A DNA stretch of 56,658 nt from SIG454 sp045646365 (GTDB lineage Bacteria; Bacillota; Clostridia; Monoglobales; Monoglobaceae), in assembly GCA_045646365.1 (NCBI GenBank), contig JAZRKP010000093.1:1-56658 (forward strand), in the 5' to 3' direction. The position numbers and the translations under genes were made by a program. Under the pieces are notes generated by a model, which was not told the origin of the DNA, made no database searches, and saw only the letters and a list, made by a program, of their open reading frames with translations. This document shows, piece after piece, positions 7,040-14,940 of this stretch (positions are counted from its first letter, which is position 1; every line of letters begins with the position of its first letter).

Positions 7040-7258
7040 ATGAACATTTTCAAAAAAACCGTCCCAGCATGCGTATCGGCATTTGCTTTAGCAGGAATTA
7101 CAAGACCTACTATTTTCGCAAGTGCTTTAAAGGTTATTGGAAATATTCCTGCATGTGTAGAAGCTTTCGAAGAGATAAAGAAAAGTTTCAGCGATAATCC
7201 GCAAGAAGATGATGCTGATGAAGAGGCACTTACAAAACAGGAAACGGAGGAGAAATAA
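7040..7258 (+). CDS. Small unknown protein, first gene of the divergent island operon
   Basis: These 72 residues have an N-terminal moderately hydrophobic segment (about 8-35, Ala/Ile/Phe-rich, starting ACVSAFALAGITRP) and an acidic Asp/Glu-rich tail. The ribosome site is AAAGGAG. The stop is 2 bp before the next ATG, so the two are cotranscribed. I do not recognise it. It may be a small membrane-associated partner of the proteins that follow. Similar acidic tails occur in the small membrane proteins of the minus-strand arm. Confidence 0.65.
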   Translation: MNIFKKTVPACVSAFALAGITRPTIFASALKVIGNIPACVEAFEEIKKSFSDNPQEDDADEEALTKQETEEK

Positions 7259-7260
7259 AA

Positions 7261-7638
7261 ATGGATGAAATGATGACTTTACTTAATGGCATTGGCACGA
7301 GCGCTGCCGAGGTAAGTAACACCTTATCTGAAATCGGAGATATATTCGATGGTATCAGCGACATATACATCAACGCATTGGAATTTGGAGAAGCGATTGG
7401 GTACAAAAGAAGATTATTAGAGGAACCACTTAAAACTCCTGAAGATAACACATATAAGAAAGTTATTATCGGCGGTGTATGTTTTCTGGTCGGTGCAGGT
7501 ATAACAGCAGGTGGCGTTTGGTTAGCAAAAAAACTTAGAACCAAAAAGGAAGAAGCACATACACAATCTGAAAAAATTATCAATGATACCTGTCCTGATA
7601 AATTGGAGACAGATTTTGAACAAACGCTCAATCAGTAA
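7261..7638 (+). CDS. Small single-span membrane protein, unknown
   Basis: The 125 residues have an N-terminal amphipathic helix rich in Ile/Ser/Asp, one membrane span (VIIGGVCFLVGAGITAGGVW, about residues 64-83) followed by Lys/Arg, and a polar tail. The positive residues after the span suggest the tail is cytoplasmic. The GAGI/GxV wording of the span resembles the hydrophobic segment of the 121-residue protein in the opposite arm, but this may be convergent. The ribosome site GGAGGAG lies in the end of the previous gene. Function is unknown. Confidence 0.7.
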   Translation: MDEMMTLLNGIGTSAAEVSNTLSEIGDIFDGISDIYINALEFGEAIGYKRRLLEEPLKTPEDNTYKKVIIGGVCFLVGAGITAGGVWLAKKLRTKKEEAHTQSEKIINDTCPDKLETDFEQTLNQ

Positions 7639-7674
7639 ACAAATCGATTTTATCGAGCAGAGGAGACTTTTAAT

Positions 7675-8538
7675 ATGAAAAGTTTTTATAATTTAGTTGA
7701 GTCAAATGCAATGAGGCAGCATTGCGAAAAAACAAAATACGAATTAGATGCAGTAGATTGTGTTTATCTTGTGTGGGATAATAAGAACATATCCATTCAA
7801 GAAAAACATAATTTGTACAACGAAATAATGAAAGAAAGAGAAGACTGCAACATCATAGAATATGACGATTCTAAGGTCTCTTTTTTCAACATGTTAAAAG
7901 AACATATGGAATTGGAAACAAATATGTTAAAAATATTCAAAAGCGATGCAGATAAAAAAATATATGAGCGAGGTTTTAGAGTAGGCAAACTGAAAACAAT
8001 AAGAAAAAATTATTCTGGATATGTTACAAACCTAGAAAAGGGTCTCGATGCTTATTTTGAAAACGGAAAAATAACTATGATTGATACAGATAGTTGGATA
8101 AACACCTTCTTTGTAGTTTCATATACGATTTCGTTGCCTGTACCTTTTGAAAGGGGAGATATTATTCAATGCTTTGACTTAATTTCAAACTATTCTCCGT
8201 GTATCTTTGACTGTATATGTGATGAATATGACGACGAAAATGATGAAGAGGATAACAGTTGGGCTTATGTTTATACTATCTATTCTGATGGCGAAGTAGA
8301 AAGGGTTCTCGCCAAATGTTCTAAAATGGATTTCTTCACAGATAAGCTTCCTGAAAACAAAAAATTATATCAAGCCTTGTCGGATTGTATAAAGGGGAAG
8401 ATAAGCCCTGCGGCACTTATGAATATACAATGTCGTTATTTGGTAAATAATAAAAAGTGCAAGTTTAACCTTCTTGATACACATTTAACGGATAAAGAGT
8501 ACAATTATATTCTAAATTTATTTAGTACAGATAAGTAA
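7675..8538 (+). CDS. Unknown soluble protein of 287 residues
   Basis: I do not recognise a family. The protein is rich in acidic and aromatic residues, has no signal peptide or membrane span, and carries an Asp/Glu cluster (YDDENDEEDN, near residues 185-194). Cysteines are scattered without a clear zinc motif. It begins 36 bp after the preceding gene with an AGAGGAG ribosome site and is followed by a strong terminator. It is probably the last gene of a three-gene plus-strand operon that diverges from the retron arm. The AT-rich codon use matches the rest of the island and differs from the fab genes to the right. Confidence 0.7.
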   Translation: MKSFYNLVESNAMRQHCEKTKYELDAVDCVYLVWDNKNISIQEKHNLYNEIMKEREDCNIIEYDDSKVSFFNMLKEHMELETNMLKIFKSDADKKIYERGFRVGKLKTIRKNYSGYVTNLEKGLDAYFENGKITMIDTDSWINTFFVVSYTISLPVPFERGDIIQCFDLISNYSPCIFDCICDEYDDENDEEDNSWAYVYTIYSDGEVERVLAKCSKMDFFTDKLPENKKLYQALSDCIKGKISPAALMNIQCRYLVNNKKCKFNLLDTHLTDKEYNYILNLFSTDK

Positions 8539-8630
8539 AGGGAAAATAGTCCTTTGACAAATCTGATATAATGTCGAAGAACTATTTGAAATAAAAGATA
8601 ATATTACTTTCGGAAGTAATTGAAATATTA

Positions 8631-8661
8631 AAAAAGTACAGCCATTTTAGCTGTACTTTTT
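8631..8661. terminator. Bidirectional terminator between island and tRNA-Leu
   Basis: AAAAAGTACAGC (8631-8642) pairs with GCTGTACTTTTT (8650-8661) around a 7-nt loop, giving T-runs on both strands. It can end the plus-strand island operon and the minus-strand tRNA transcript. A smaller hairpin, ATTACTT/AAGTAAT (8603-8620), precedes it. Confidence 0.85.
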
Positions 8662-8665
8662 TCGG

Positions 8666-8752
8666 TGGTGCACCTGACAGGACTTGAACCTGCACTTCCG
8701 TGAAGAAATATGGACCTGAACCATACGCGTCTGCCAATTCCGCCACAGGTGC
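8666..8752 (-). tRNA. tRNA-Leu (anticodon CAG)
   Basis: The minus strand folds as a class II tRNA. The acceptor is GCACCTG/CAGGTGC, the D region GGCGGAATTGGCAGACGC is typical of leucine tRNAs, the anticodon loop TTCAGGT contains CAG, a long variable arm is present, and the T-arm is GCAGG-TTCAAGT-CCTGT. The discriminator is A and the CCA end is encoded (8666-8668). Its 3' end faces the accessory island, the usual orientation for an integration target. Confidence 0.95.
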
Positions 8753-8814
8753 GAATATTAAATTTTAAGTTGTTAGCATTTACACAAGCCGTTTTTTGTT
8801 TACTCCCTTAAAAA

Positions 8815-8895
8815 GGGTTCACGGACTTGAACCTGCATGAAATCGCTTTCACATGGACCTGAACCATGCGCGTCTGCCAATTCCGCCACATCCGC
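8815..8895 (-). pseudogene. Truncated tRNA-Leu (CAG) remnant
   Basis: A second leucine tRNA body begins GCGGATG at 8895 and keeps the D-arm, the CAG anticodon stem-loop, the variable arm and GGTTCAAGTCC of the T-arm. After that it diverges: the T-stem 3' strand reads CCGTG instead of CCTGC, and the acceptor partner CATCCGC is missing, replaced by AACCCTTTTTAAGGG. It cannot form an acceptor stem and is most likely non-functional. It sits 60 bp upstream of the intact copy. Confidence 0.75.
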
Positions 8896-8916
8896 ATATT
8901 AAATTATAACCTCATA

Positions 8917-9020
8917 ATTTTTACACGGGAGAGGTATCCCCGAGGAGGAGCTAACCGCTTATTCCTCTTATTTTTACACGCACACTATGCGAGGAGGGGC
9001 ATATCTGCTAATCCCTCATA
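8917..9020. repeat. Two degenerate ~53-bp direct repeats beside the tRNA remnant
   Basis: ATTTTTACACG recurs at 8917-8927 and 8970-8980. Each copy is followed by CGAGGAGG, a short AT/GC mix and TTCCTC or TCCCTC, so each unit can also fold into a small GAGG/CCTC hairpin. A weaker third start, ATTTACACA, lies near 8778. The rest of the gene-free stretch 8753-9129 shows nothing else I can interpret. The repeats look like debris of recombination next to the tRNA genes. Confidence 0.45.
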
Positions 9021-9129
9021 TCGAGTCGGAAAATTCCTGACTCACCACAAAATTATATCATAAAAATTTTAACAAGTCAATATTTCCTTTCAAAAAAGTC
9101 TTTTTCTGTAAAAATTTTCATAAATTGTG

Positions 9130-9158
9130 TTGACAACTGAATTTCACTATGATAAAAT
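9130..9158 (+). promoter_or_regulatory. Promoter of the fab operon
   Basis: TTGACA (9130-9135), a 17-bp spacer and TAAAAT (9153-9158) form a near-consensus sigma-A promoter. The start site is predicted at about 9165, next to the operator palindrome. Confidence 0.85.
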
Positions 9159-9167
9159 ACTTTTAAG

Positions 9168-9182
9168 TTCAAACTATTTGAA
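9168..9182. promoter_or_regulatory. FabT-type operator candidate
   Basis: TTCAAACTATTTGAA is a perfect 6-bp inverted repeat with a 3-nt centre, located at the predicted transcription start. FabT/FabR regulators of Firmicutes bind palindromes of TTTGA/TCAAA type, so this is probably the autoregulatory site of the operon. Confidence 0.65.
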
Positions 9183-9210
9183 ATGAAAAGTATTTTTGGA
9201 GGTGGGAACT

Positions 9211-9675
9211 TTGAATAACCAACAAAAAGAACTGATTAACGGGTTTTTCGTTACGGCTTTTAACCGTATTCTTGCCTGGGAGGACCAGAGTTTGAGGAGT
9301 ATTGGGAAAAAGGATATAACTGTTCGGGAAATGCACATAATTGAAGCGGTTTCCATGCTTGAGAGTGAGGAAAGGAACACAATGGCAAATATTGCGAAGG
9401 TTTTATCCGTTTCACCAGGTTCGCTTACCACTGCAGTTAATACTCTTGTTTCAAAAGGGTATCTTACCCGTTGGCGGAGCGAGAATGACAGGCGTGTTGT
9501 TCTTGTGAGTCCTACGGAAAAAGGGATTGAGGTAAACGAAAGACACCAGCAGTTCCATGTCGAAATGGTTGAGTTTGTTATGAAAACAGTTTCCGAAGAG
9601 GAGCTTGATGTTGTTCTTGCAACATTAAAACGGTTAACGGAATTTTTTATGGAAAAAGCAGCTGTAAAGCGATAA
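9211..9675 (+). CDS. fabT: MarR-family regulator of fatty-acid synthesis, FabT-like
   Basis: The 154-residue protein has a MarR winged-helix fold. The recognition region is ANIAKVLSVSPGSLTTAVNT, followed by the wing LTRWRSENDRRVVLVSPTEKG with the conserved D-x-R-R-V. I chose the TTG at 9211 because GGAGGTGGG lies 8 bp upstream; an upstream TTG at 9196 would overlap that ribosome site. It heads the fab gene cluster, the place of FabT in Firmicutes, where the protein bound to acyl-ACP represses fab genes. The palindrome at the promoter fits this. The symbol is assigned by context plus family. Confidence 0.88.
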   Translation: MNNQQKELINGFFVTAFNRILAWEDQSLRSIGKKDITVREMHIIEAVSMLESEERNTMANIAKVLSVSPGSLTTAVNTLVSKGYLTRWRSENDRRVVLVSPTEKGIEVNERHQQFHVEMVEFVMKTVSEEELDVVLATLKRLTEFFMEKAAVKR

Positions 9676-9698
9676 AATATCAGTTGGGAGGACAAATA

Positions 9699-10652
9699 AT
9701 GAATTTTAAAATTTTAGGGACAGGCAGTTATGTTCCCGAAAAGGTTTTAACCAATGACGATTTTGAGAAAATGGTTGAAACCAGCGACGAATGGATTAAA
9801 AAGCGTGTGGGTATCTCCGAGAGAAGAATCTGCACAAGTGAAACAACATCTTATTTAGGTATTGAGGCGGCGAAAGCGGCACTCGCAGACAGTGGAGTTT
9901 CTGCGGAAGAGCTTGACATTATAATTTGTGCAACAATCAGCGGAGAGGATGTTTGCCCGACAGTTGCGGCAAAGGTTCAGGCGGCGATTGGAGCGAAATG
10001 TCCTGCTTTTGATGTGAGCAGTGCTTGTTCGGGATTTCTGTTTGCTTTAGAAACTGCCTATGCTTATTTTGCAGGCGGAAAAGTGAAAAAGGCACTTGTT
10101 TTAGCTTCAGAAAGACTTTCAAAGCTTGTGAACTTTGAGGACAGAAATACTTGCGTTATCTTCGGTGACGGTGCTGGTGCGGTTGTTCTTGGTGAGGGTG
10201 AAAATTACATTGATTCCGAGCTTCGCACAATCGGGGGCGACGATGTTATAAAAATCCCGTCATATGCAGGAACTTCTCCTTTCTATACAGGCGAGAATAA
10301 CGAACCATATATATATATGAACGGACAGGAAACCTTTAAGTTTGCGGTTGAAACTATGTGTAACGATGTTCTGGCTATTATGGAGTCGAACAATCTGACA
10401 AGTGACGATATAGCCTATGTTGTTCCTCATCAGGCGAATGCGAGAATTATCCAGTTTGCATTAAAGCGTCTTAAAATGAGTGAGGACAAGATTTTTATGA
10501 ATCTTTCCAAATACGGTAACACAGGCGGAGCAAGTATTGCTATTTCCCTTGACGAAATGAACAAGGCAGGAATGCTTAAAAAGGGTGATAAGATAATTCT
10601 CACGGCTTTTGGCGGCGGACTTTCATCAGGCGTTTGCCTTATTGAATGGTAA
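9699..10652 (+). CDS. fabH: Beta-ketoacyl-ACP synthase III (FabH)
   Basis: It condenses an acyl-CoA primer with malonyl-ACP to start fatty-acid elongation. At 317 residues it has the full length of the family. The catalytic triad is visible: Cys110 in SSACSG, His244 in VPHQANARI and Asn274 in YGNTGGAS. The N-terminal ILGTGSYVPE and the glycine-rich C-terminus (AFGGGLSSGVCLI) are typical. The ATG at 9699 has a GGGAGGAC ribosome site. It lies 23 bp after fabT in the same operon. In many Clostridia acpP follows fabH; here fabK follows directly. Confidence 0.97.
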   Translation: MNFKILGTGSYVPEKVLTNDDFEKMVETSDEWIKKRVGISERRICTSETTSYLGIEAAKAALADSGVSAEELDIIICATISGEDVCPTVAAKVQAAIGAKCPAFDVSSACSGFLFALETAYAYFAGGKVKKALVLASERLSKLVNFEDRNTCVIFGDGAGAVVLGEGENYIDSELRTIGGDDVIKIPSYAGTSPFYTGENNEPYIYMNGQETFKFAVETMCNDVLAIMESNNLTSDDIAYVVPHQANARIIQFALKRLKMSEDKIFMNLSKYGNTGGASIAISLDEMNKAGMLKKGDKIILTAFGGGLSSGVCLIEW

Positions 10653-10665
10653 GGAGGAGTTAATA

Positions 10666-11610
10666 ATGATAAAATCACCGATTTGTGAAATGCTTAATAT
10701 AAAATATCCTCTTTTTCAGGGAGGAATGGCTTGGATTGCCGATGGCGAACTTGCGGCGGCAGTTTCCAATGCAGGCGGACTTGGTATCATTTCCGCTATG
10801 AATCTTGACGGGGAATATCTCCGTAAGCAGATTCAGATTGCGAAAGAGAAAACGGATAAGCCTTTTGGTGTTAATATTATGCTTATGAGTCCTCATGTTG
10901 CAGAGGTTGCAAAAATTGTTGCAGAGGAGAAAGTTCCGGTTGTGACAACAGGGGCAGGAAACCCGTCGGCATATATGGAAATGTGGAACAATAGCGGAAT
11001 TAAGGTTATTCCCGTTGTGGCATCTGTTGCTATGGCGAAGAAAGTTGAACGCTGTGGTGCTTGTGCAGTTATTGCAGAGGGCGGAGAATCGGGCGGTCAT
11101 GTTGGTGACCTTTCCACAATGGCTCTCGTTCCGCAGGTTTGCGACGCAGTTTCAATCCCCGTTATTGCCGCAGGCGGAATAGGCGACGGCAGAGGTGTTG
11201 CGGCGGCGTTTATGCTTGGTGCTGTGGGTGTTCAGATGGGAACAAGATTTCTGGTTGCGAAAGAGTGCAATGTTCATCAGAACTATAAAGACAAAGTTTT
11301 AAAAGCAAGCGATATTTCAACTATCGTAACAGGAAAAAGACTTGGTCATCCCGTTCGTAGCATTAAAACACCTTTCTCAAAAGGATATATGAAAGCGGAA
11401 TACAGTGCGGTTTCCGATGAGGATTTAGAAGCAATGGGCGTTGGTGCTCTTCGTCTTGCGGCGGTTGAGGGCGACGAAAAGCAGGGATGTTTCCCTTGCG
11501 GACAGATTGCAGGAATGGTAAACCGTGAACAAACTTCGGAAGAAATCGTAACAGAGGTTATGGCTGAAGCAGAGAAAATTTTAGGAGGAGCAAACATATG
11601 GGTAAAATAG
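10666..11610 (+). CDS. fabK: FMN-dependent enoyl-ACP reductase II (FabK)
   Basis: It catalyses the last reduction of each elongation cycle using FMN and NAD(P)H, replacing FabI. The 314-residue TIM-barrel starts KSPICEMLNIKYPLFQGGMA. It shows the flavin-binding TTGAGNPS, the catalytic-region histidine in EGGESGGHVGDLS, and AAGGIGDGRGVAAAFMLGA for phosphate binding. The start ATG at 10666 follows AAGGAGGAG. The gene overlaps fabD by 13 bp, suggesting translational coupling. Related nitronate monooxygenases share the fold, but position within a fab operon and the GGH motif favour FabK. Confidence 0.95.
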   Translation: MIKSPICEMLNIKYPLFQGGMAWIADGELAAAVSNAGGLGIISAMNLDGEYLRKQIQIAKEKTDKPFGVNIMLMSPHVAEVAKIVAEEKVPVVTTGAGNPSAYMEMWNNSGIKVIPVVASVAMAKKVERCGACAVIAEGGESGGHVGDLSTMALVPQVCDAVSIPVIAAGGIGDGRGVAAAFMLGAVGVQMGTRFLVAKECNVHQNYKDKVLKASDISTIVTGKRLGHPVRSIKTPFSKGYMKAEYSAVSDEDLEAMGVGALRLAAVEGDEKQGCFPCGQIAGMVNREQTSEEIVTEVMAEAEKILGGANIWVK

Positions 11611-12518
11611 CATTTGTTTTTTCGGGACAAGGCACACAGTACGGCGGAATGGGTAAAGAACTTTACGAAATTTCCCCTGCCGTTAAAAAGCTTTATGATG
11701 ATGCAGAGGAAATAAGAAAAGGTACAATAAAACAGTCCTTTGAGGGAACTGCGGAAGAACTTAAAATCACCAGTAACACACAGCCTTGTATGTATCTTGC
11801 GGATTTAGGTGCGGCTCTTGCTCTTTCTGAAAAGGGCATAAACCCTGACGCAGTTGCAGGTTTTTCACTTGGTGAAATCGCCGCTCTTGCCTTTGCCGGG
11901 GCATATACTTATGAAGACGGATTTAAAATCGTTACAGAGCGAGGAATTTTAATGCAGAAGTCTGCTGAAGAAAAGGAAAGTTCTATGGCGGCAGTTTTAA
12001 AGGTTGACAGTAAGACAGTTGAAGAAGGTTGTGCTATGGTTGAGGGCGTTTATCCCGTAAACTATAACAGTCCAATCCAGACAGTTGTTGCAGGTGAAAA
12101 GGCGGCTCTTGAAAAGTTCAAAGAGGTTATGGCTGATAAGAAATGCAGAATTATGGATTTGGCAGTTGCAGGCGGTTTCCACTCACCATTTATGAACTCT
12201 GCGGCAGAGGGAATGAGAGAAGTCTTAAAAGGCTTTAATATAAAAACCCCTGAAATGACAGTTTACGCAAATAAAACTGCTCTTCCTTATGAGAGTGAAG
12301 TCAGAGAGGTTATGGCTGACCAGATTATAAGCCCTGTTAAGTGGCAGACAACTATTGAAAATATGGTTGCGGACGGCTTTGACACATTTATCGAAACAGG
12401 CGTTGGCAAGGTTTTGTCAGGACTTATAAAGAAAATTGCTCCTGATGTTAATGTATATAATGTTGAGGACGCAGAGAGTCTTAAAAATACTATTGAGGCG
12501 GTGAAAAACAATGGATAA
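11598..12518 (+). CDS. fabD: Malonyl-CoA:ACP transacylase (FabD)
   Basis: It moves malonyl groups from CoA to acyl carrier protein. The 306-residue protein shows the N-terminal FVFSGQGTQYGGMG oxyanion region, the nucleophile Ser90 in GFSLGE, and the active-site His in AGGFHSPFM (about residue 198). The ribosome site AGGAGGAG lies within the end of fabK, and the 3' end overlaps fabG by 8 bp, so the three genes are tightly coupled. Length and motifs are normal. Confidence 0.97.
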   Translation: MGKIAFVFSGQGTQYGGMGKELYEISPAVKKLYDDAEEIRKGTIKQSFEGTAEELKITSNTQPCMYLADLGAALALSEKGINPDAVAGFSLGEIAALAFAGAYTYEDGFKIVTERGILMQKSAEEKESSMAAVLKVDSKTVEEGCAMVEGVYPVNYNSPIQTVVAGEKAALEKFKEVMADKKCRIMDLAVAGGFHSPFMNSAAEGMREVLKGFNIKTPEMTVYANKTALPYESEVREVMADQIISPVKWQTTIENMVADGFDTFIETGVGKVLSGLIKKIAPDVNVYNVEDAESLKNTIEAVKNNG

Positions 12519-13233
12519 GACAGTTGTTGTAACAGGCGGAAGCCGTGGAATCGGTAAGGCGGTTGCTCTCGCTTTTGCAAAAAGAGGCGACAGAGTTGCA
12601 ATCCTTGACCTTAATATGGAGGCGGCTGAGGAAACTGCAAAAGAATGTGCCGCTGTTTCAGGAAAAGATGCAAAAGCTTATTCCTGTCAGGTTGGTGACT
12701 TTGCAAACTGCACCGAGGTTGTTGACAGTATCATAAAGGATTTGGGTGGAGTTGATGTCTTAATCAACAGTGCAGGCATCACAAGAGATACCCTTATGCT
12801 CCGTATGAAAGAAGAGGAATTTGACGCAGTTATAAATGTAAACCTTAAAGGTACATTTAATATGATTAAGGCTTGCTATTCACATTTTATGAAAAAGCGG
12901 AGCGGAAAAATAATTAACTTAAGCTCTGTTTCGGGCATAATGGGAAATGCAGGACAGACAAACTATTCCGCATCAAAGGCGGGCGTAATCGGACTTACCA
13001 AGTCGGTTGCAAAGGAACTTGCATCAAGAGGTGTCTGTGTTAATGCAATAGCCCCCGGTTTTATTGAAACACCAATGACGGAAAGCTTTAAAGACAGACC
13101 CGAAGTTTTAGAAGCAATCCCAATGGGAAGAATGGGTAAACCCGAAGAAATCGCTGACCTTGCAGTATTTTTGAGCGAGGCAGATTATATAACAGGCGAA
13201 GTTATCCGCATTGACGGCGGAATGGCTATGTAG
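12511..13233 (+). CDS. fabG: 3-oxoacyl-ACP reductase (FabG)
   Basis: This NADPH-dependent short-chain dehydrogenase reduces the 3-keto group in elongation. At 240 residues it has the coenzyme motif TGGSRGIG (8-15), NSAG (86-89) and the catalytic residues Ser139, Tyr152 and Lys156 in the YxxxK arrangement (NYSASKAG). The C-terminus GEVIRIDGGMAM is typical of FabG. It starts inside the fabD gene and is followed 12 bp later by fabF. Confidence 0.96.
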   Translation: MDKTVVVTGGSRGIGKAVALAFAKRGDRVAILDLNMEAAEETAKECAAVSGKDAKAYSCQVGDFANCTEVVDSIIKDLGGVDVLINSAGITRDTLMLRMKEEEFDAVINVNLKGTFNMIKACYSHFMKKRSGKIINLSSVSGIMGNAGQTNYSASKAGVIGLTKSVAKELASRGVCVNAIAPGFIETPMTESFKDRPEVLEAIPMGRMGKPEEIADLAVFLSEADYITGEVIRIDGGMAM

Positions 13234-13245
13234 GAGGATTAAGCT

Positions 13246-14472
13246 ATGAAAAGAGTTGTTATAACAGGAATGGGAGCCGTAACTCCCATAGGAAATGATG
13301 TTAAAACTTTCTGGGATAACCTTATCGCAGGAAAAAACGGAATTGACAGAGTAACAAAGTTTGATGTAACAGGTTTTAAGGCAACCCTTGCGGCAGAGGT
13401 TAAGGATTTTGACCCCACAGTTGCAATGGAAAAAGGTGCTGCAAGAAAGACAGATCTTTATACACAGTATGCTCTCGTTGCCGCAACAGAAGCGGTTTCT
13501 GACAGCGGTATTGAAGGAACAATAGACAGCGACAGAGTCGGCGTTTATGTTGGCTCAGGTATCGGCGGAATGGGGACTTTCTGCGACGAACATACCAACC
13601 TTATTGAAAAGGGTGAAAGACGAGTTTCCCCTCTCTTTATCCCGAAAATGATAACAAATATTGCGGCAGGAAATATTGCTATAAAATACGGTTTCAACGG
13701 TCCTTGTTTCTGTGTTACAACAGCCTGTGCAACAGGAACACATTGTATCGGTGAGGCATACAGAGCAATTAAACACGGCTATGCAGACGCTATGATTGCA
13801 GGCGGAAGTGAAGCAACAATCAATCCTCTCGCTTTCGCAGGATTTATTAACTGTATGGCTCTCTCAACATCTGAGGATAAGGATACTGCGTCTATCCCGT
13901 TTGATGCAAGAAGAAATGGTTTCATTATGGGCGAGGGTGCAGGTATTTTAGTTCTTGAAGAATACGAAAGAGCAGTTAAGAGAGGTGCTAAAATCTACGG
14001 CGAAATCGTAGGTTACGGAAGCACTTGCGATGCTCATCATGTAACAGCTCCGGACCCTGAAGCAACATGGGTTTCAAAGGCGATAACAGACGCTATTAAA
14101 GAAGCCGGTCTTGAGGGCGAGACAAATGTTTATGTAAATACCCACGGAACAAGCACACCGCTTAACGATAAAACAGAAACAATGGCACTCAAAAAGGCGT
14201 TTGGCGAGGGTGCAAAGGATATTCATATGAGCTCAACAAAGTCAATGACAGGGCATATGCTTGGTGCTGCAGGTGCGGTTGAAGCAATCGCCGCAACACT
14301 TGCTCTTAAAGAGGGAATAATCCCTCCGACAATCGGCTATAAAGAGGCTGACCCTGAATGTGATATAAACTGCACACCAAACGAGGCTGTTAAAGCAGAT
14401 ATTGTTGCATCATTCTCGACATCGTTAGGCTTTGGCGGACATAATGCGTGTCTTGCATTTAAGAAAATATAA
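13246..14472 (+). CDS. fabF: Beta-ketoacyl-ACP synthase II (FabF)
   Basis: It elongates acyl-ACP by condensation with malonyl-ACP. The 408-residue thiolase-fold protein has Cys161 in TTACATGTH, the first His in NTHGTSTPLND and the second in KSMTGHMLGAAG, i.e. the Cys-His-His set of FabB/FabF. The C-terminal SFSTSLGFGGHNACLAFKK is standard. Ribosome site GGAGG; operon position between fabG and fabZ. Confidence 0.97.
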   Translation: MKRVVITGMGAVTPIGNDVKTFWDNLIAGKNGIDRVTKFDVTGFKATLAAEVKDFDPTVAMEKGAARKTDLYTQYALVAATEAVSDSGIEGTIDSDRVGVYVGSGIGGMGTFCDEHTNLIEKGERRVSPLFIPKMITNIAAGNIAIKYGFNGPCFCVTTACATGTHCIGEAYRAIKHGYADAMIAGGSEATINPLAFAGFINCMALSTSEDKDTASIPFDARRNGFIMGEGAGILVLEEYERAVKRGAKIYGEIVGYGSTCDAHHVTAPDPEATWVSKAITDAIKEAGLEGETNVYVNTHGTSTPLNDKTETMALKKAFGEGAKDIHMSSTKSMTGHMLGAAGAVEAIAATLALKEGIIPPTIGYKEADPECDINCTPNEAVKADIVASFSTSLGFGGHNACLAFKKI

Positions 14473-14486
14473 GGAATGGTGAAATA

Positions 14487-14906
14487 ATGAATAAAGAAGA
14501 AATAATGCAGATTCTTCCCCACAGAGATAATATGCTTTTAGTTGATGAGGTTAATATTATCGACGGAGCAAGCTGTGGGAAAAAATATATAACAGGTGAC
14601 GAATGGTTTTTAAAAGGACATTTTCCGGGCAATCCCGTTGTTCCGGGCGTAATCCTCTGTGAAATCGTTGCCCAGTCCGCTTGCGGTCTGACAATGAACG
14701 GTGATATGGCAGGAAAGCTACCGTTCTTCACGGGACTTGACAATGTTAAATTCCGTAATCAGGTTAAGCCGGGCGACTTGTTTGAAACTAAATGTACTAT
14801 AACAAAAGAAAAAGGCCCGTTCCGTTTCGGAAAGGGCGAGGGGTATGTAAACGGCAAACTTTGTGTGAGCCTTGACTTCTCCTTTGCTTTGGTTGATAAG
14901 GAATAA
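14487..14906 (+). CDS. fabZ: 3-hydroxyacyl-ACP dehydratase (FabZ)
   Basis: It removes water from 3-hydroxyacyl-ACP. The 139-residue hotdog-fold protein has MQILPHRDNMLLVDEV at the start and the catalytic pair His45 in GHFPGNPVVPGV and Glu59. It is the last gene of the cluster and is followed by a terminator, so accB, accC, accD, accA and acpP are not part of this transcript. The ribosome site is weak (AAGGAATGGTG). Confidence 0.96.
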   Translation: MNKEEIMQILPHRDNMLLVDEVNIIDGASCGKKYITGDEWFLKGHFPGNPVVPGVILCEIVAQSACGLTMNGDMAGKLPFFTGLDNVKFRNQVKPGDLFETKCTITKEKGPFRFGKGEGYVNGKLCVSLDFSFALVDKE

Positions 14907-14910
14907 TTTT

Positions 14911-14940
14911 AAAAGCCTGTCACAGCTGTGGCAGGCTTTT
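14911..14940. terminator. Terminator shared by fabZ and the convergent AraC gene
   Basis: AAAAGCCTG (14911-14919) pairs with CAGGCTTTT (14932-14940), with an inner CAC/GTG extension. A T-run follows on the plus strand. The stop codon of the minus-strand AraC gene (14920-14922) lies inside the stem. Confidence 0.85.

Noticed and set aside
8866..9063. Open frame of 65 codons on the plus strand across the tRNA remnant
   Set aside because: It runs antisense through the truncated tRNA-Leu and the degenerate repeats, has no ribosome site and resembles no protein.
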